The notes under the pieces are model-generated. The model ran no database searches. It was not told the DNA's origin and worked only from the letters and a program-made list of their open reading frames with translations. A DNA stretch of 50,670 nt from JALUZX01 sp964561605 (GTDB taxonomy: Bacteria > Planctomycetota > UBA1135 > JALUZX01), in NCBI GenBank assembly GCA_964561605.1, contig CAZLQD010000014.1, positions 1-50,670 on the forward strand, written 5' to 3'. Position numbers and translations under genes: made by a program. Positions 50,644 to 50,670 of the stretch are shown in pieces; position 1 is the stretch's first letter, and each line of letters begins with the position of its first letter.

Positions 50644-50670
50644 TCCTTCTCCCCACAAGCCCCGGCCGGC

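Overview
This window is a GC-rich bacterial chromosome segment (roughly two-thirds G+C by eye) with about 30 protein genes, one tRNA and no mobile element, phage, rRNA or CRISPR signature. Several features point to Planctomycetota or a close relative: many exported proteins, carboxypeptidase-regulatory-like (Ig-type) repeat proteins, a GH172/DUF2961 protein, a heparinase-type lyase, HEAT and TPR exported proteins, and a C-terminal module of the kind I associate with large secreted planctomycete proteins. The phylum call is an inference from gene content; no rRNA or other decisive marker is present.

Layout. 1-5.7 kb: the tail of an unknown gene, tRNA-Arg(ACG) with its own promoter and terminator, a small unknown gene, a stand-alone methionine-synthase-activation-domain protein, and two exported carbohydrate-active proteins (GH172-like and heparinase II/III-like). 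5.7-14.3 kb: a SAM methyltransferase, an aldehyde dehydrogenase, a small lipoprotein, an Ig-type repeat protein, an overlapping flippase-glycosyltransferase pair, and a PLP-dependent aromatic-amino-acid-decarboxylase-like enzyme. 14.4-25.4 kb: a second large repeat protein, a GH2-like protein with an altered catalytic motif, dprA, a small membrane-protein pair, a YbgC-like thioesterase, and a HEAT lipoprotein coupled to an unknown exported protein. 25.5-32.7 kb: a very unusual Arg/Pro-rich, Trp/Tyr-rich, TPR-tailed exported protein, galactokinase, a parvulin/SurA-like foldase, and a divergent pair of exported proteins. 32.8-42.3 kb: a tightly overlapping recC-recB-recD operon and a class C26 amidohydrolase with a signal peptide. 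42.3-50.7 kb: a three-unit 115-bp tandem repeat that includes the stop codon of an old-yellow-enzyme gene, eno-ftsB followed by a PQQ-like propeller protein, and a subtilisin-like protease with a long C-terminal extension.

How the genes fit together. Several exported enzymes (GH172, heparinase-like lyase, GH2-like) plus galactokinase and an aldehyde dehydrogenase suggest use of complex polysaccharides, although they are scattered rather than in one polysaccharide-utilisation operon. RecBCD, DprA, enolase, FtsB and tRNA-Arg are housekeeping. The most promising novelty is a two-part domain shared by the C-terminal third of the S8 protease (47873-50590) and the free-standing protein at 30378-31484, with a reduced form in its divergent neighbour at 31742-32728. 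It looks like a lineage-specific surface or sorting module. Many starts use TTG or GTG with strong Shine-Dalgarno sequences. Function calls rest on motif recognition by eye; no database search was run.
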